Positions 24,439-35,077 of a DNA stretch of 64,000 bases are shown piece after piece. The translations under genes were made by a program, and so were the position numbers. Every line of letters begins with the position of its first letter. The stretch's first letter is position 1. The stretch comes from Scomber scombrus. Taxonomy: Eukaryota > Chordata > Actinopteri > Scombriformes > Scombridae. The DNA lies in the NCBI RefSeq assembly GCF_963691925.1, contig NC_084989.1, positions 22,575,997 to 22,639,996 on the forward strand, read 5' to 3'. The notes below the pieces were generated by a model. It was not told where the DNA came from and ran no database searches. It saw only the letters and a program-made list of their open reading frames with translations.

Positions 24439-25086
24439 TGGGAGGAAGAAGGAAGGAAAGGAAGAAGGAAGGATGGAAGGGAGGAAGAAAGAAGGAAAGG
24501 AGGGAGGAAGAAGGAAGGAAGGAAAGATGGAAGGATGGAAGGAAGGAAGGAAGGAAGGAAGGAAGGAAGGAAGGAAAGATGGAAGGAAGGAAGGAAGGAA
24601 AGATGGAAGGATGGAAGGAAGGGAGGAAGGAAGGAAGGAAGGAAGGATGGAAGGGAGGAAGAAAGGAGGAAAGGAGGGAGGAAGAAGGAAGGAAGGAAGG
24701 AAAGATGGAAGGAAGGAAGGAAGGAAGGAAGGAAGGAAGGAAGGAAGAGAAGACAGATGGAAGGAAGGAAAAATGGAAGGAAGGAAAGAAGGAAAGATGG
24801 AAGGAAGGAAAGATGGAAGGAAGGAAGGGAGGAAGGAAGGAAGAGAAGACAGATGGAAGGAAGGAAGGAAGGAAGGAAGGAAAGATGGAAGGGAGGAAGG
24901 AAGGAAAGATGGAAGGGAGGACGAAGAAAGAAGGAAAGGAGGGAGGAGGAAGGAAGAGAAGACAGATGGAAGGAAGGAAGGAAGGAAAGATGTAAGGGAA
25001 GACGAAGGAAGGAAAGGAGGGAGGAAGGAAGGAACAGTCAAAACAGACGGGGTCAATTTGACCCGGGAGGACGACACAAAGGTTAA
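24439..25086 (+). mobile_element. TTAA/GGAA-array element, copy F (left end missing)
   Basis: The array starts directly from host sequence (TTTATTTGGGAGGAAG) without the CTCGAG end. The interior contains three or more GAGAAGACAGATGG units. The right end is intact: CAGTCAAAACAGACGGGG, GGTCA-ATT-TGACC at 25051-25063, GGACGACACAAAGG and TTAA at 25083-25086. Confidence 0.82.
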
Positions 25087-25673
25087 AGGTCAGGGGAAGA
25101 TCATGATGCTTCCTTCCTTCCTCCCTTCCTTCCTTCCTCCTTTCCTTCCTTCCTTCCTTCCTTCCATGATTGATGCAAAACTATAATGAGTCAACCTGTG
25201 CTCAAGTCAAATCCTTACACGGCACATTTTAGGGTTTTAAGTTTCATAACAGTGACGTCTTTGGAGTACTTCTAAAACTGGCAATGATCCCCGTCATTAC
25301 TGGACAGACCCAAGTCCCAACTTTTAAGGTCTTGGATATGATACAATGACAAAGCTGTGACCCCCCCAAAAAATGGAGTTTATATTCTCGTTAATTGTTT
25401 TGCCAAATGTTTTTTTGCTGCTTGGATTCAGTTCAGTAGCAATGGTTTTCTTTCTTTTTTTTTTTTTTTTTTTGGAGTGAAGCATAATGTTTTTGTACCG
25501 CACGTTTTTTGTAAAAAGGTGGTTAGAGTTGAAGCTTCTGGTTTTTGTCTGTCAGTCAGGGAGTTTTTTTTTTAAACGTATGTTTTGCTCAAGTTTTAGA
25601 GCTTTGATCATGTTTATCATAGATATCCGATATTATAACAGTATATAAATTACAAATAGCATGTTATATCCAC
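25087..25673. other. Spacer with short TTCC run and poly-T
   Basis: Contains AAGGTCAGGGGAAGATCATG, which recurs right after copy G, a short TTCC array (25111-25166) and a T-rich run near 25448-25473. Nothing else is recognised. Confidence 0.6.
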
Positions 25674-26469
25674 TTAACCTTTGTTTCGTCCTCCCGGGTC
25701 AACTTGACCCCGTCTGTTTTGACTGTTCCTTCTTTCCTCCCTCCTTCCCTCCTTCTTCCTTGCTTCTGTCCTTGCTTCCTCCCTTCCTTCCTTTCCTTCC
25801 TGCCTCCCTTCTTCCCTCCTTCTTCCTTGCTTCTGTCCTTGCTTCCTCCCTTCCTTCCTTTCCTTCCTGCCTCCCTTCTTCCCTCCTTCTTCCTTGCTTC
25901 TGTCCTTGCTTCCTCCCTTCCTTCCTTTCCTTCCTCCCTCCCTTCTTCCCTCCTTCTTCCTTGCTTCTGTCCTTCCTTCCTCCCTTCCTTCCTTTCCTTC
26001 CTCCCTCCCTCCTTCTCTCTTTCTTTCTTCCCCCCTTCCTTCTTTCCTTTCCTTCCTCCCTCCTTTCCTTCCTTCCCTCCTTCCTTCCTCCCTCCTTTCC
26101 TTCCTCCCCTCCTTCCTTACTACCTCCCTCCTTTCCTTCCTTCTTCCTCCCTCCTTTTCTTACTTCTCTCCTTCCTTCCTCCCTCCTTTCCTTTTTCCTT
26201 CCTCCCTCCTTTCCTTCCTTCTTCCTTCCTTCCTTCCTTTCCTTCATTCTTCCTCCCTCCTTCCTTCCTCCCCTCATTTCCTTCTTTCTTCCTCCCTCCT
26301 TTCCTTACTTCTCTCCTTCCTTCCGCCCTCCTTTCCTTCTTCCTCCCTTACTTCCTTCCTCCCTCTTTTCCTTCCTTCTTCCTCCCTTCCTTCCTTTCCT
26401 TCCTTCCTTCCTTCCTTCCTTCCTTCTTCCTCCCTTCCTTCCTTGACTCGAAGATAAAAGGAGGGTTAA
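25674..26469 (-). mobile_element. TTAA/GGAA-array element, copy G (reverse)
   Basis: Bounded by TTAA at both ends. GGTCA-ACT-TGACC is at 25697-25709. The first 270 bp of the array form a higher-order repeat of exactly 67 bp (motif CTTCTTCCTTGC at 25752, 25819, 25886 and 25953). The right end is diverged (TTGACTCGAAGATAAAAGG). Confidence 0.86.
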
Positions 26470-27155
26470 AGGTCAGGGGAAGATCATGATACTTCAAGCC
26501 AGTAGTTACTTTGTCAACATTTAACCAACATGGCAACCTTTCCTTAGTCTTAACCAAGTAATGTGAGAGCCTAAACATCACTAAATATTAAGATTTCATG
26601 TTGTATGTCTCATCCTAAAAAATGGCCGTCCGACAAGCCCTTATCTTATTGGCTCCTCCTGCACATTTCTCATTTGTTAGTTATTGTTTTCTTTTCTTAA
26701 TCTAAAAAATTAATTAAAAATTACTTTTCATGCATTTTTTTCCTCGTGTGCAATAAACCAACATAAACACTATAAATCATGCTTGTTGCTTTAAGTGTTT
26801 ATTGTGTTGCAATAGCAGATATAGAAGGGGGGAAACTAATGAGATATATTGTCTAGTATAATCAGTAAAAACTTGCCTCGTTATGTTAAATGATTAAATG
26901 TAATTTATGTAGCATTAGGTTTCTGCAGTTGCAAATTAGGTATAAGGTATAAGGCTTATTTTTAAGAGATAAGGTTGCAAATGATATTCACTTCTCTGAT
27001 GTTTAATTAGGGACTTAAAGAAGTTGGGAGCCACTATCCTCTTTTTTAAGTTTCAGGTTTGCTTAACACACATTTTGGGTTTGCTTTCTCATATATTAAA
27101 AGCTTTAGATCATAAATAAACTAGATAACAACATATAATAACTATCATTTAAATA
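26470..27155. repeat. Tandem segmental duplication, copy 1 (without array)
   Basis: Shares ordered blocks with 27156-28260. These include AGAGCCTAAACAT, GCTTTAAGTGTTTATTG, AAACTAATGAGATATAT, GATTAAATGTAATTTA, CTGCAGTTGCAAATTAG and AGATAACAACAT (AAATAACAACAT in the second). Divergence is substantial, so the duplication is old. Confidence 0.7.
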
Positions 27156-28260
27156 GGAAAGACCATGCTGCTTCAAGCCACTGGTTACTTTTTCAATATT
27201 TAACTAAGCTGATAACCTTACCGTACAATAAGAGCCTAAACATAACCTTAAATATGCTAAATCATGCTGGTTGCTTTAAGTGTTTATTGTATTGAAAGAG
27301 CAGATAAAGAAAAAGAAACTAATGAGATATATAGTCAGTGAATATTTAGCAACTTGGTAAAAAACATTCAGTTTCATCTGTCTTCTCTTCCTTCCTTCCT
27401 CCCTCCTTTCCTTCCTTCTATCTTTCCTTCCTTACTTCCTTCCTTCCATCTGTCTTCTCTTCCTTCCTTCTTCCCTTCCTTCCTTCCTTCCATCTTTCCT
27501 TCTTTCCTTCCTTCCATCTTTCCTTCCTTCCTTCCATCTTTCCTTCCTTCCTTCCTTCCATCTGTCTTCTCTTCCTTCCTTCTTCCCTTCCTTCCTTCCA
27601 TCTTTCCTTCCATCATTCCTTCCTTCCATCCTTCCATCTTTCTTTCCTTCCTTCCTTCCTCCCTTCCATCTTTCTTTCCTTCCTTCCTTCCATCTGCCTT
27701 CTCTTCCTTCCTTCCTTCCTTCCTTCCTTCCTTCCTTCCTTCCTTCCTTCCTTCCTTCCTTCCTTCCTTCCTTCCTTCCTTCCTTCCATCTGTCTTCTCT
27801 TCCTTCCTTCCTTCCTTCCATCTGTCTTCTCTTCCTTCCTTCCATCTGTCTTCTCTTCCTTCCTTCCTTTCTTCCTCCCTTCCTTCCGTCCATCAAGAGC
27901 GAATGTTGGGTAAATATGAGATAGAGATTGGAATGTATAGAGGCTTCCTGCCTGATTATGTTGATTAAATGTAATTTAAGTGTCATTATTTCTCTTTTTT
28001 TTCTGCAGTTGCAAATTAGTAGGATAGTTGGAAGTGTAATTTCTAAAAGTCTTGCTTGTCATTGGTTGCAAATGACTCCAATGTTTTATTAGAGGCCCGA
28101 AAAGGTCCTATGGAATAAACTGGTAGTGGAGCCAAGTTCCCTTTCAAGTGCTCCTTTAAATTTCTGCTTCACACATATTTGTCATTTGACTCCTTATATG
28201 TTAAAGCTTTAAATCACAAATGAGCTAAATAACAACATGAAACACCTATCATTTACATTT
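27156..28260. repeat. Tandem segmental duplication, copy 2 (with inserted array)
   Basis: Second copy of the unit at 26470-27155. It is interrupted between AGTCAGTGAATATTTAGCAA and GATTAAATGTAATTTA by a family 2 array (about 27376-27945). Copy 1 therefore acts as an empty-site paralogue. Confidence 0.7.
27376..27945 (-). mobile_element. Family 2 TTCC array plus unique tail
   Basis: A pyrimidine array with at least seven CATCTGTCTTCTC units and a nearly pure TTCC run (27703-27788). It is followed by a 55-bp tail (CATCAAGAGCGAATGTTGGG to GGAATGTATAG) that is the inverse of 22105-22158. It is absent from the paralogous copy at about 26870-26900, so it behaves as an insertion. Confidence 0.65.
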
Positions 28261-28448
28261 CTTCAGAGTTCATGTGTCATGATCATGTGTTCACGTTCTT
28301 GTCCTAAAGCTCATGTTTGTATTCTGGTTGTTAAAAAATGTGACAGCTGGTCTCGTCGACAGCGTGCCGCAGCTGGATATCCGTCGTCGCAGCTGTCGGC
28401 GGTCAGATCGTATATCATCGTGTTCACAGTCTCTACATGCCGAGCTCT

Positions 28449-28449
<1 letters not shown>

Positions 28450-28536
<87 letters not shown>
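28450..28536 (+). repeat. (CA)n microsatellite
   Basis: A pure run of about 43 CA units. Confidence 0.97.
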
Positions 28537-28539
<3 letters not shown>

Positions 28540-28733
28540 TCAGCACACAGCGGACTCTCTGTGTTGACCACGACCGAGCCGACAGCACGCTGACAGTCAC
28601 TGAAACAAACTGTTACACCTGTATGGATAATACTTCTCTACGTTGATATTTACCATTAATTTCTACCTTATTCCTGCATATGTTCTAATGTATTCTCCTC
28701 ATTTGTATTGTTAGGGCTACTGAGCAGCTGCAG

Positions 28734-28809
28734 AATATCAATTGTATTAAGTTGTTATTGCTTAAAATTGAGTGCATATTGTTTTAAATGAAAAGAAGAC
28801 ATTGTTTAA
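28734..28809. repeat. 76-bp direct repeat, left copy
   Basis: AATATCAATTGTATTAAG through GAAGACATTGTTTAA matches 29491-29566 with a handful of substitutions and no net length change. It abuts the left side of the array at 28810. Confidence 0.85.
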
Positions 28810-29456
28810 AGGAGGGAGGGAGGAAGGAAGGAAAAAGGAAGGAAAGGAGGGAGGAAGGAAGGAAAAAGGAAGGAAAGGAGGGAGGAAGGAAGGAAAGGAG
28901 AGAGGAAGGAAGGAAGGGAGGAAGAAGGAAAGAAAGGAGGGAGGGAGGAAGGAAGGAAAGGAGAGAGGAAGGAAGGAAGGGAGGAAGAAGGAAAAAAAGG
29001 AGGGAGGAAGAATGAAGGAAAGGAGGAAGGGAGGAGGGAAGGTAGGAGGGAGGGAGGAAAGAGGGAAGGAAAAGAAGAAGGGAGTAAGGAAGGAAAGAAG
29101 GACAGGGGAAAGAAGGAAGGGAGGAAGAAGGAAAGAAAGGAGGGAGGAAGGGAGGAAGAAGGAAAGAAAGGAGGGAGGAAGGGAGTAAGAATGAAGGACA
29201 GGAGGGAGGAATGAAGGTAGGAGGGAGGTAGGAAAGAGGGAAGGAAAAGAGGAAGGGAGTAAGGAAGGAAAGAAGGACAGGGGAAAGAAGGAAAGGAGGA
29301 GGGTAGGGGGGAGGAAAGAAAGAGAGAAGGAGGGAGGAAAGAAGGAAGAAAGGGAGGAAAGGGGGATGGAGGAAGGAAAGAAGGACAGGGGAAAGAAAGA
29401 AGGGAGGAGGGTAGGGGGGAGGAAAGAAGGAAGGAAGGGAGGAAAGGAAGTGAGGA
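28810..29456 (+). repeat. GGAA/GGAG polypurine array bounded by 76-bp direct repeats
   Basis: A 647-bp purine array with AAGGAAAGGAGGGAGGAAGG as main pattern. It includes the signature GGAAAGAAGGACAGGGG twice and a GGTAGGAGGGAGGGAGG block also seen in bounded elements. No TTAA/CTCGAG ends were found. Confidence 0.85.
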
Positions 29457-29490
29457 AAGCAGCTGCAGTCTGTGACTTCATAAACAGGAG

Positions 29491-29566
29491 AATATTAGTC
29501 GTATTAAGTTGTTTTTGCTTCAAATTGAGTCCGTATTGTCTTAAATGAAAAGAAGACATTGTTTAA
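29491..29566. repeat. 76-bp direct repeat, right copy
   Basis: Matches 28734-28809. Both copies are preceded by a GCAGCTGCAG motif (28724 and 29459 areas). Confidence 0.85.
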
Positions 29567-29857
29567 CATGTTTTCAATTAAAATCAACTTGTTTCATAAA
29601 TCTCTGGGATCTAATATCGCTTTCCTTGGTATTTGTGTAAGTGGTAAAAAACCCTTTTTTTGATGTTGTTTGAAGATAAGAAGTCTAATTTCTATAAAAA
29701 CAGGTTTAAATAATCTTCCCAGTTCCCACCCTGAAAGTTTTTCTCACGTTCAAACATTCAAGACTTTTTTTTCTCCGCAGTGTGAATATCAATTTACCGT
29801 ATGCAAAAAACCACAAAAGTGAACGTTAGACTTCAGATGTTTGACGAGGCCGAGCGC
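29567..29857. other. Unassigned intronic spacer
   Basis: AT-rich spacer with no recognised feature. Confidence 0.5.
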
Positions 29858-30050
29858 CAACATCCATATTGTTGCCGACATCGTGAAAGCGATTGAGTTT
29901 CTTATTTAGAAAGAAACTGAAACTGTGAAAATTAAATTGAAAAAAACCCACAAAAATGTAACTTATAAACCGCCGCTTTGCCGCCACTCTATCTCCCCCC
30001 TGCAGAGTTTCAGCGTTGGTATCTAAAAAAAAGATGAAGAATATTTGCTG
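29858..30050. repeat. 193-bp direct repeat, left copy
   Basis: CAACATCCATATTGTTGCC through GGTATCTAAAAAAA and GATGAAGAAT is nearly identical to 31361-31553. It abuts the array at 30051. The repeated piece includes GCGCTTTGCCGCC-type sequence and has no coding signal. Confidence 0.9.
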
Positions 30051-31337
30051 AAGGAAAGGAGGGGGGAAGGAAGGGAGGAAGGAAAGTAGAGAGGAAGGAA
30101 GGAACACGGAAGGAAAGGAGGGAGGAAGGAAGGAAAGGAGGAAGAAGGGAGGAAGGAAAGTAGAGAGGAAGGAAGGAAGGGAGGAAGAAGGAAAGAAAGG
30201 AGGGAGGAAGGAAGGAAGGAAGGAAAGGAGAGAGGAAGGAAGGAACACGGAAGGAAAGGAGGGAGGAAGGAAGGAAGGAAGGAAGGAAGGAAGGGAGGAA
30301 GGAAAGTAGAGAGGAAGGAAGGAACACGGAAGGAAAGGAGAGAGGAATGAAGGAAGGGAGGAAGAAGGAAAGAAAGGAGGGAGGAAGGAAGGAAAACAGA
30401 AGGAAAGGAGGGACGAAGGAAGGGAGGAAGGAAAAGGAGAGAGGAAGGAGGGGAGGAAGGAAAGGAGAGAGGAAGGAAGGAACACGGAAGGAAAGGAGGG
30501 AGGAAGGAAGGAAGGGAGGAAGAAGGAAAGGAGGGAGGAAGGAAGGAAGGAAGACAGAAGGAAAGGAGGGAGGAAGGAAAGGAGAGAGGAAGGAGGGAAG
30601 GACGGAAAGGAGAGAGGAAGGAAGGAACACGGAAGGAAAGGAGGGAGGAAGGAAGGAAGGGAGGAAGAAGGAAAGGAGGGAGGAAGGAAAGAAGGGAGGA
30701 AGAAGGAAAGAAAGGAGGGAGGAAGGTAGGAAGAATGAAGGGAAAGGAGGGAGGAAGGAAAGGGAGGAAGGAAAGGAGAGAGGAAGGAGGGAGGAAGGAA
30801 AGGAGAGAGGACGGAAGGAACATGGAAGGAAAGGAGGGAGGAAGGAAGGAAGGGAGGAAAAAGGAAAGGAGGGAGGAAGGAAGGAAGGGAGGAAGAAGGA
30901 AAGAAAGGAGGGAGGAAGGAAGGAAGACAGAAGGAAAGGAGGGAGGAAGGAAGGGAGGAAGGAAAGGAGAGAGGAAGGAGGGGAGGAAGGAAAGGAGAGA
31001 GGAAGGAAGGAACACGGAAGGAAAGGAGGGAGGAAGGAAGGGAGGGAGGAAGAAGGAAAGGAGGGAGGAAGGAAGGAAGGGAGGAAGAAGGAAAGAAAGG
31101 AGGGAGGAAGGTAGGAAGAATGAAGGAAAGGAGGGAGGAAGGAAGGTAGGAGGGAGGGAGGAAAGAAGGAAGGAAAATAGGAAGGGAGTAAGGAAGGAAA
31201 GAAGGACAGGGGAAAGAAGGAAGGAGGGAGGAAAAGAAGGAAGGAAAAGAGGAAGGGAGTAAGGAAAGGAAAGAAGGAAGGGAGGAGGGTAGGGGGGAGG
31301 AAAGAACGAAGGAAGGGAGGAAAGGAAGGGAGGAAAG
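30051..31337 (+). repeat. 1.29-kb polypurine array bounded by 193-bp direct repeats
   Basis: The longest array in the window, with monotonous AAGGAAAGGAGGGAGGAAGG and recurring GGAACACGGAAGG units (at least six), a marker almost private to this array. The right third carries GGTAGGAGGGAGGGAGG and GGACAGGGGAAAG signatures shared with other arrays. The opposite-strand frame of more than 500 codons is a repeat artefact. Confidence 0.88.
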
Positions 31338-31360
31338 CAGCTGCAGTATATCAACAATAC

Positions 31361-31553
31361 CAACATCCATATTGTTGCCTTCATCGTGAAAGCGATTGAG
31401 TTTCTTATTTAGAAAGAAACTGAAACTGTGAAAATTAAATAAAAAAACCCACAAAAATGTAACTTATAAAGCGCCGCTTTGCCGCCACTCTATCTCCCCC
31501 CTGCAGAGTTTCAGTGTTGGTATCTAAAAAAATAGATGAAGAATTTTTTCTGG
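31361..31553. repeat. 193-bp direct repeat, right copy
   Basis: Partner of 29858-30050, with a few mismatches (for example CCTTCATCG versus CCGACATCG). Confidence 0.9.
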
Positions 31554-31708
31554 AGTGGAAGCGGAGACTTGCTGACAGCTATGAAACTGGGGGAGAAAGG
31601 ATGGTACAGTGGGGAGAGGAGGACAAGTTGACTGATAGGGTCTGAAATGGAGGATACGAGGAGGGCGAAGTGGAGACGAAACCCAAGAGGCCTGCAAGCG
31701 GTAGATAG

Positions 31709-31739
<31 letters not shown>

Positions 31740-31854
31740 CTGGGTCTCATCCCTCCATCTCTGTCTGGAATGCAAATTCTCATTATCTCCTCTGTGCTGG
31801 TAGCGAGCAGCTCCAAGAGTCTGTCCATTCCTCTTCACCAGCATCCAGAATTTA
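31554..31854. other. Spacer with (CTC)n
   Basis: Holds a CTC/TCC trinucleotide run at about 31707-31741. Short open frames on both strands have no recognisable motif. Confidence 0.5.
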
Positions 31855-33062
31855 AGGAAGGAGAGGAGGGAGGAAGGAAGGAAGGGAGGAAGAAGGAAAG
31901 AAAGGAGGGAGGAAGGGAGGAAGAATGAAGGAAAGGAGGGAGGAAGGAAGGAAGACGGAAGGAAAGGAGGGAGGAAGGGAGGAAGAATGAAAGAAAGAGG
32001 GGAGGAAGAAGGAAAGAAAGGAGGGAGGAAGGTAGGAAGGAAGGAAAGGAGGGAGGAAGGAAGGAAGGGAGGACGAAGGAAAGAAAGGAGGGAGGAAGGG
32101 AGGAAGAAGGAAAGAAAGGAAGGAGGAAGGGAGGAAGGAAAGGAGTGAGGAAGAAGGAAAGAAAGGAGGGAGGAAGGGAGGAAGAATGAAAGAAAGAAGG
32201 GAGGAAGAAGGAAAGAAAGGAGGGAGGAAGGGAGGAAGGAAGGAAAGGAGGGAGGAAGGAAGGAAAGAACGGACGGAGGAAGGGAGGAAGAATGAAAGAA
32301 AGAAGGGAGGAAGAAGGAAAGAAAGGAGGGAGGAAGGGAGGAAGGAAGGAAAGGAGGGAGGAAGGAAGGAAAGAACGGACGGAGGAAGGGAGGATGGAAG
32401 GAAAGGAGGGAGGAAGGAAGGAAGGGAGGAAGAAGGAAAGAAAGGAGGGAGGAAGGGAGGAAGAAGGAAAGAAAGGAGGGAGGAAGGGAGGAAGGAAGGA
32501 AAGGAGGGAGGAAGGAAAGAAGGAAGGGAGGAAGAAGGAAAGAAAGGAGGGAGGAAGGTAGGAAGGAAGGAAAGGAGGGAGGAAGGAAGGAAGGGAGGAC
32601 GAAGGAAAGAAAGGAGGGAGGAAGGGAGGAAGAAGGAAAGAAAGGAAGGAGGAAGGGAGGAAGGAAAGGAGGGAGGAAGAAGGAAAGAAAGGAGGGAGGA
32701 AGGGAGGAAGAATGAAAGAAAGAAGGGAGGAAGAAGGAAAGAAAGGAGGGAGGAAGGGAGGAAGGAAGGAAAGGAGGGAGGAAGGAAGGAAAGAACGGAC
32801 GGAGGAAGGGAGGATGGAAGGAAAGGAGGGAGGAAGGAAGGAAGGGAGGAAGAAGGAAAGAAAGGAGGGAGGAAGGGAGGAAGAAGGAAAGAAAGGAGGG
32901 AGGAAGGGAGGAAGGAAGGAAAGGAGGGAGGAAGGAAAGAAGGAAGGGAGGAAGAAGGAAAGAAAGGAGGAAGGGAGTAAGGAAGGAAAGAAGGACAGGG
33001 TAAAGAAGGAAGGCAAGAGGGTAGGGGGGAGGAAAGAAAGAGAGAAGGAGGGAGGAAAGGAA
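31855..33062 (+). repeat. 1.2-kb polypurine array with 420-bp higher-order repeat
   Basis: A purine array whose segment 32281-32550 is repeated without visible change at 32701-32970 (offset 420). It includes the rare marker AAAGAACGGACGGAGGAAGG. Further related blocks lie at 32041-32160 and about 32570-32690. The right end reads AAAGAAAGAGAGAAGGAGGG, a signature of the TTAA elements. Confidence 0.88.
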
Positions 33063-33735
33063 AACGACCGAGGATCAAGTGGTAAAACGAGACGGTGATG
33101 ATAATGATGATAAGAGACACGCTGGATTATTTCTTTATTATTCCAAAGGCAGTTAAACACAGCACAGCATCTCTGGAATAGTTGGGTAAGAGCTGGGCTT
33201 TAGTCTTTGATGTGATAATAGCTAGTTGGGGTGTTGTGGTTTCTCTGTCAAGACTCAAGTGGAAAATTGCCTTTGCACTTTTCTGGCAAATGCATCTGCT
33301 CCGTCACGTGTCTAAACCCGCACACACACACATCCACCAGCGCTGATATCCACGTCTATCAGAGGGCCGTGCTATAGGCCCCGCTTGGCCTGAGTTGAAT
33401 CCTGTTTCCGAGCCAAACCCATCGGTCTGGTTTCTCTTCCAGTTAAGTCTAGTGTGGAGATGGTGGTGCTGAGTGGTTGGGAGTGGTTTGTTATTTTACC
33501 CCACCAGTCTAGCTCACTATCTGCAGAGGTGAGCGCTGTAAATGCTTTAGTGACGGGCTCGACTGCTCGGCTGGTGGTTTCGTACTGTTGGGTTTTTATG
33601 CCAGACGAGGTTTTTTTAACCCCTGGATCTTCTGATTTAAGTCAAGACTTCCCAGAAACAGCGTCTAAAGAAGACATAACTAACTAATTGTCTTTGTACA
33701 GTTGCCACATTCACAGGTACAGCAAGAGAGGTTGG
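33063..33735. other. Unassigned intronic spacer
   Basis: No recognised repeat or exon. A short plus-strand frame at 33454-33687 shows no homology I can name. Confidence 0.5.
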
Positions 33736-34125
33736 GAAAGGAGGGAGGAAGGAAGGAAGGAAGGAAAGGAGGGAGGAAGAAAGGAGGGAGGAAGGAAGAA
33801 GACGGAAGGAAAGGAGGGAGGAAAGAAGGGAGGAAGGAAGGAAAGGAAAGGAGGAAGGAAGACGGAAGGAAAGGAGGGAGGTTTGAAAGGAGGGAGGAAG
33901 GAAGGAAGGAAAGGAGGGAGGAAGGAAAAAGGAAGGAAAGGAGGGAGGAAGGAAGGAAGGGAGGAAGAAGGAAAGAAAGAGGGGAGGAAGGGAAGAATGA
34001 AGGAAAGGAGGGAGGAAGGAACTAAGACGGAAGGAAAGGAGGGAGGAAGGAAAGGAGGGAGGAAGGAAAGGAGGGAGGAAGGAAGGAAGGGAGGAAGAAG
34101 GAAAGAAAGGAGGGAGGAAGGGAGA
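33736..34125 (+). repeat. GGAA/GGAG polypurine array next to plxdc2 exon
   Basis: A 390-bp purine array with several GAAGACGGAAGGAAAGGAGG units, without TTAA ends. It stops only about 200 bp from the plxdc2 exon at 34326-34395, on its downstream side in transcript sense. Confidence 0.85.
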
Positions 34126-34325
34126 AACACATGCAGATGCACTTACTCTTCTTTCCGTCCCCTGTTTCATAAAATGACTCCAGACTCATTTTTTTTACCA
34201 CATTCCCTCCAAAAACCCCAGGGCAATAAAAACGGTCTGTGTACAGCATATACAGTATATATCCAATAATAACACTAATGGCTGACTATTGAAGAGAACA
34301 AAGTGCAAGAACAGTGTTCACTTAC

Positions 34326-34395
34326 CACCAGTTGCCACGGTGATTTCACGCAGGAAATGTCCATAAAAAGGGAAATCGAAGGACAGATTAACTCT
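34326..34395 (-). CDS. plxdc2: plxdc2 exon (inferred exon 4)
   Basis: A 70-nt minus-strand exon encoding RVNLSFDFPFYGHF and LREITVATG plus the first base of a Gly codon. This matches the PLXDC2 block R-V-N-L-S-F-D-F-P-F-Y-G-H-F; PLXDC1 has V-V-L-S and G-H-P instead. NLS is a potential N-glycosylation sequon. The acceptor is TTTGCCCTCACAG/AGAGTT and the donor GGTG/GTAAGT. It starts in phase 0, as expected after the unseen exon 3, and ends in phase 1, matching 16025-16147. Confidence 0.94.
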
Positions 34396-34754
34396 CTGTG
34401 AGGGCAAAAACAGACAGATGACCCCGGTCAGACAGATAGAGGTGGGCGGAGGGGTCAGAAAAAAAAAAAAGAAAAAAAAAGAAAAAGAAGAGACTTTGGA
34501 CACAGTAAAGAAATATGGAAATAAAAGACTGTGTTTTATATCTGTTCTGCTTTTATGAGGCATTACAGGTAGGAAACATGCACATGATCTTTATTACAAG
34601 TTAGAATGAAGGGAAAGAAAAAATCATTTCCTCATATAAGAAAACATGTCCTCGTTTAAATATGCAACATTAAATATATGTTAATTAATAAGGAGTTAAC
34701 TCTCTTATGGCTAAATACCTACATATGAGGAAAAAAAAGGGGTGAAAAGTTATG

Positions 34755-34990
34755 AATGAAAATATTTGTGGTTAGAATTAGGAGATATTAAGTTACATGA
34801 AGTCTCTAAGGTAAAATATTATATAAGTTAAAAAATATATCCAAAACATTGTCATTTTAATTATAATTATGAACCCAAATCCAAAATGTGTGAAAATAAA
34901 TAAATACATAAAAAAATGTATAAAATGGCAGGTCAAAATGATGAAGTATGAATGAATTTATAATAAAGAATTAATCATTCTTTTTTTAAT
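34755..34990. repeat. AT-rich dispersed repeat, copy 1 of 3
   Basis: Shares the string of motifs AAAATATTTGTGGTTAGA, AAGTCTCTAA, AAAATATTATATAA, ATATATC(C)AAAACATT with 35985-36150 and 36195-36380. Non-coding. Confidence 0.6.
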
Positions 34991-35077
34991 AGTCAGCATT
35001 AATCTTCCATACATTAATGACTTATTTTCAGTGTTGACACGAATAATCAGATATACAACATTAAAATGTTAAGCTGA

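Larger units (their letters stand above)
16148..34325 (-). other. plxdc2: plxdc2 intron (inferred intron 4), packed with GGAA/TTCC arrays
   Basis: An 18.2 kb intron with donor GGTG/GTAAG and acceptor CCCTCAG. From 19.4 kb onward it is largely polypurine/polypyrimidine arrays: six bounded elements and six other arrays. It also holds a fold-back element at 17527-18033, a composite repeat at about 18660-19440 and two CA runs. Confidence 0.85.

Noticed and set aside
33454..33687. 77-codon plus-strand ORF next to an array.
   Set aside because: No homology that I recognise and opposite to plxdc2; left unannotated as a gene.
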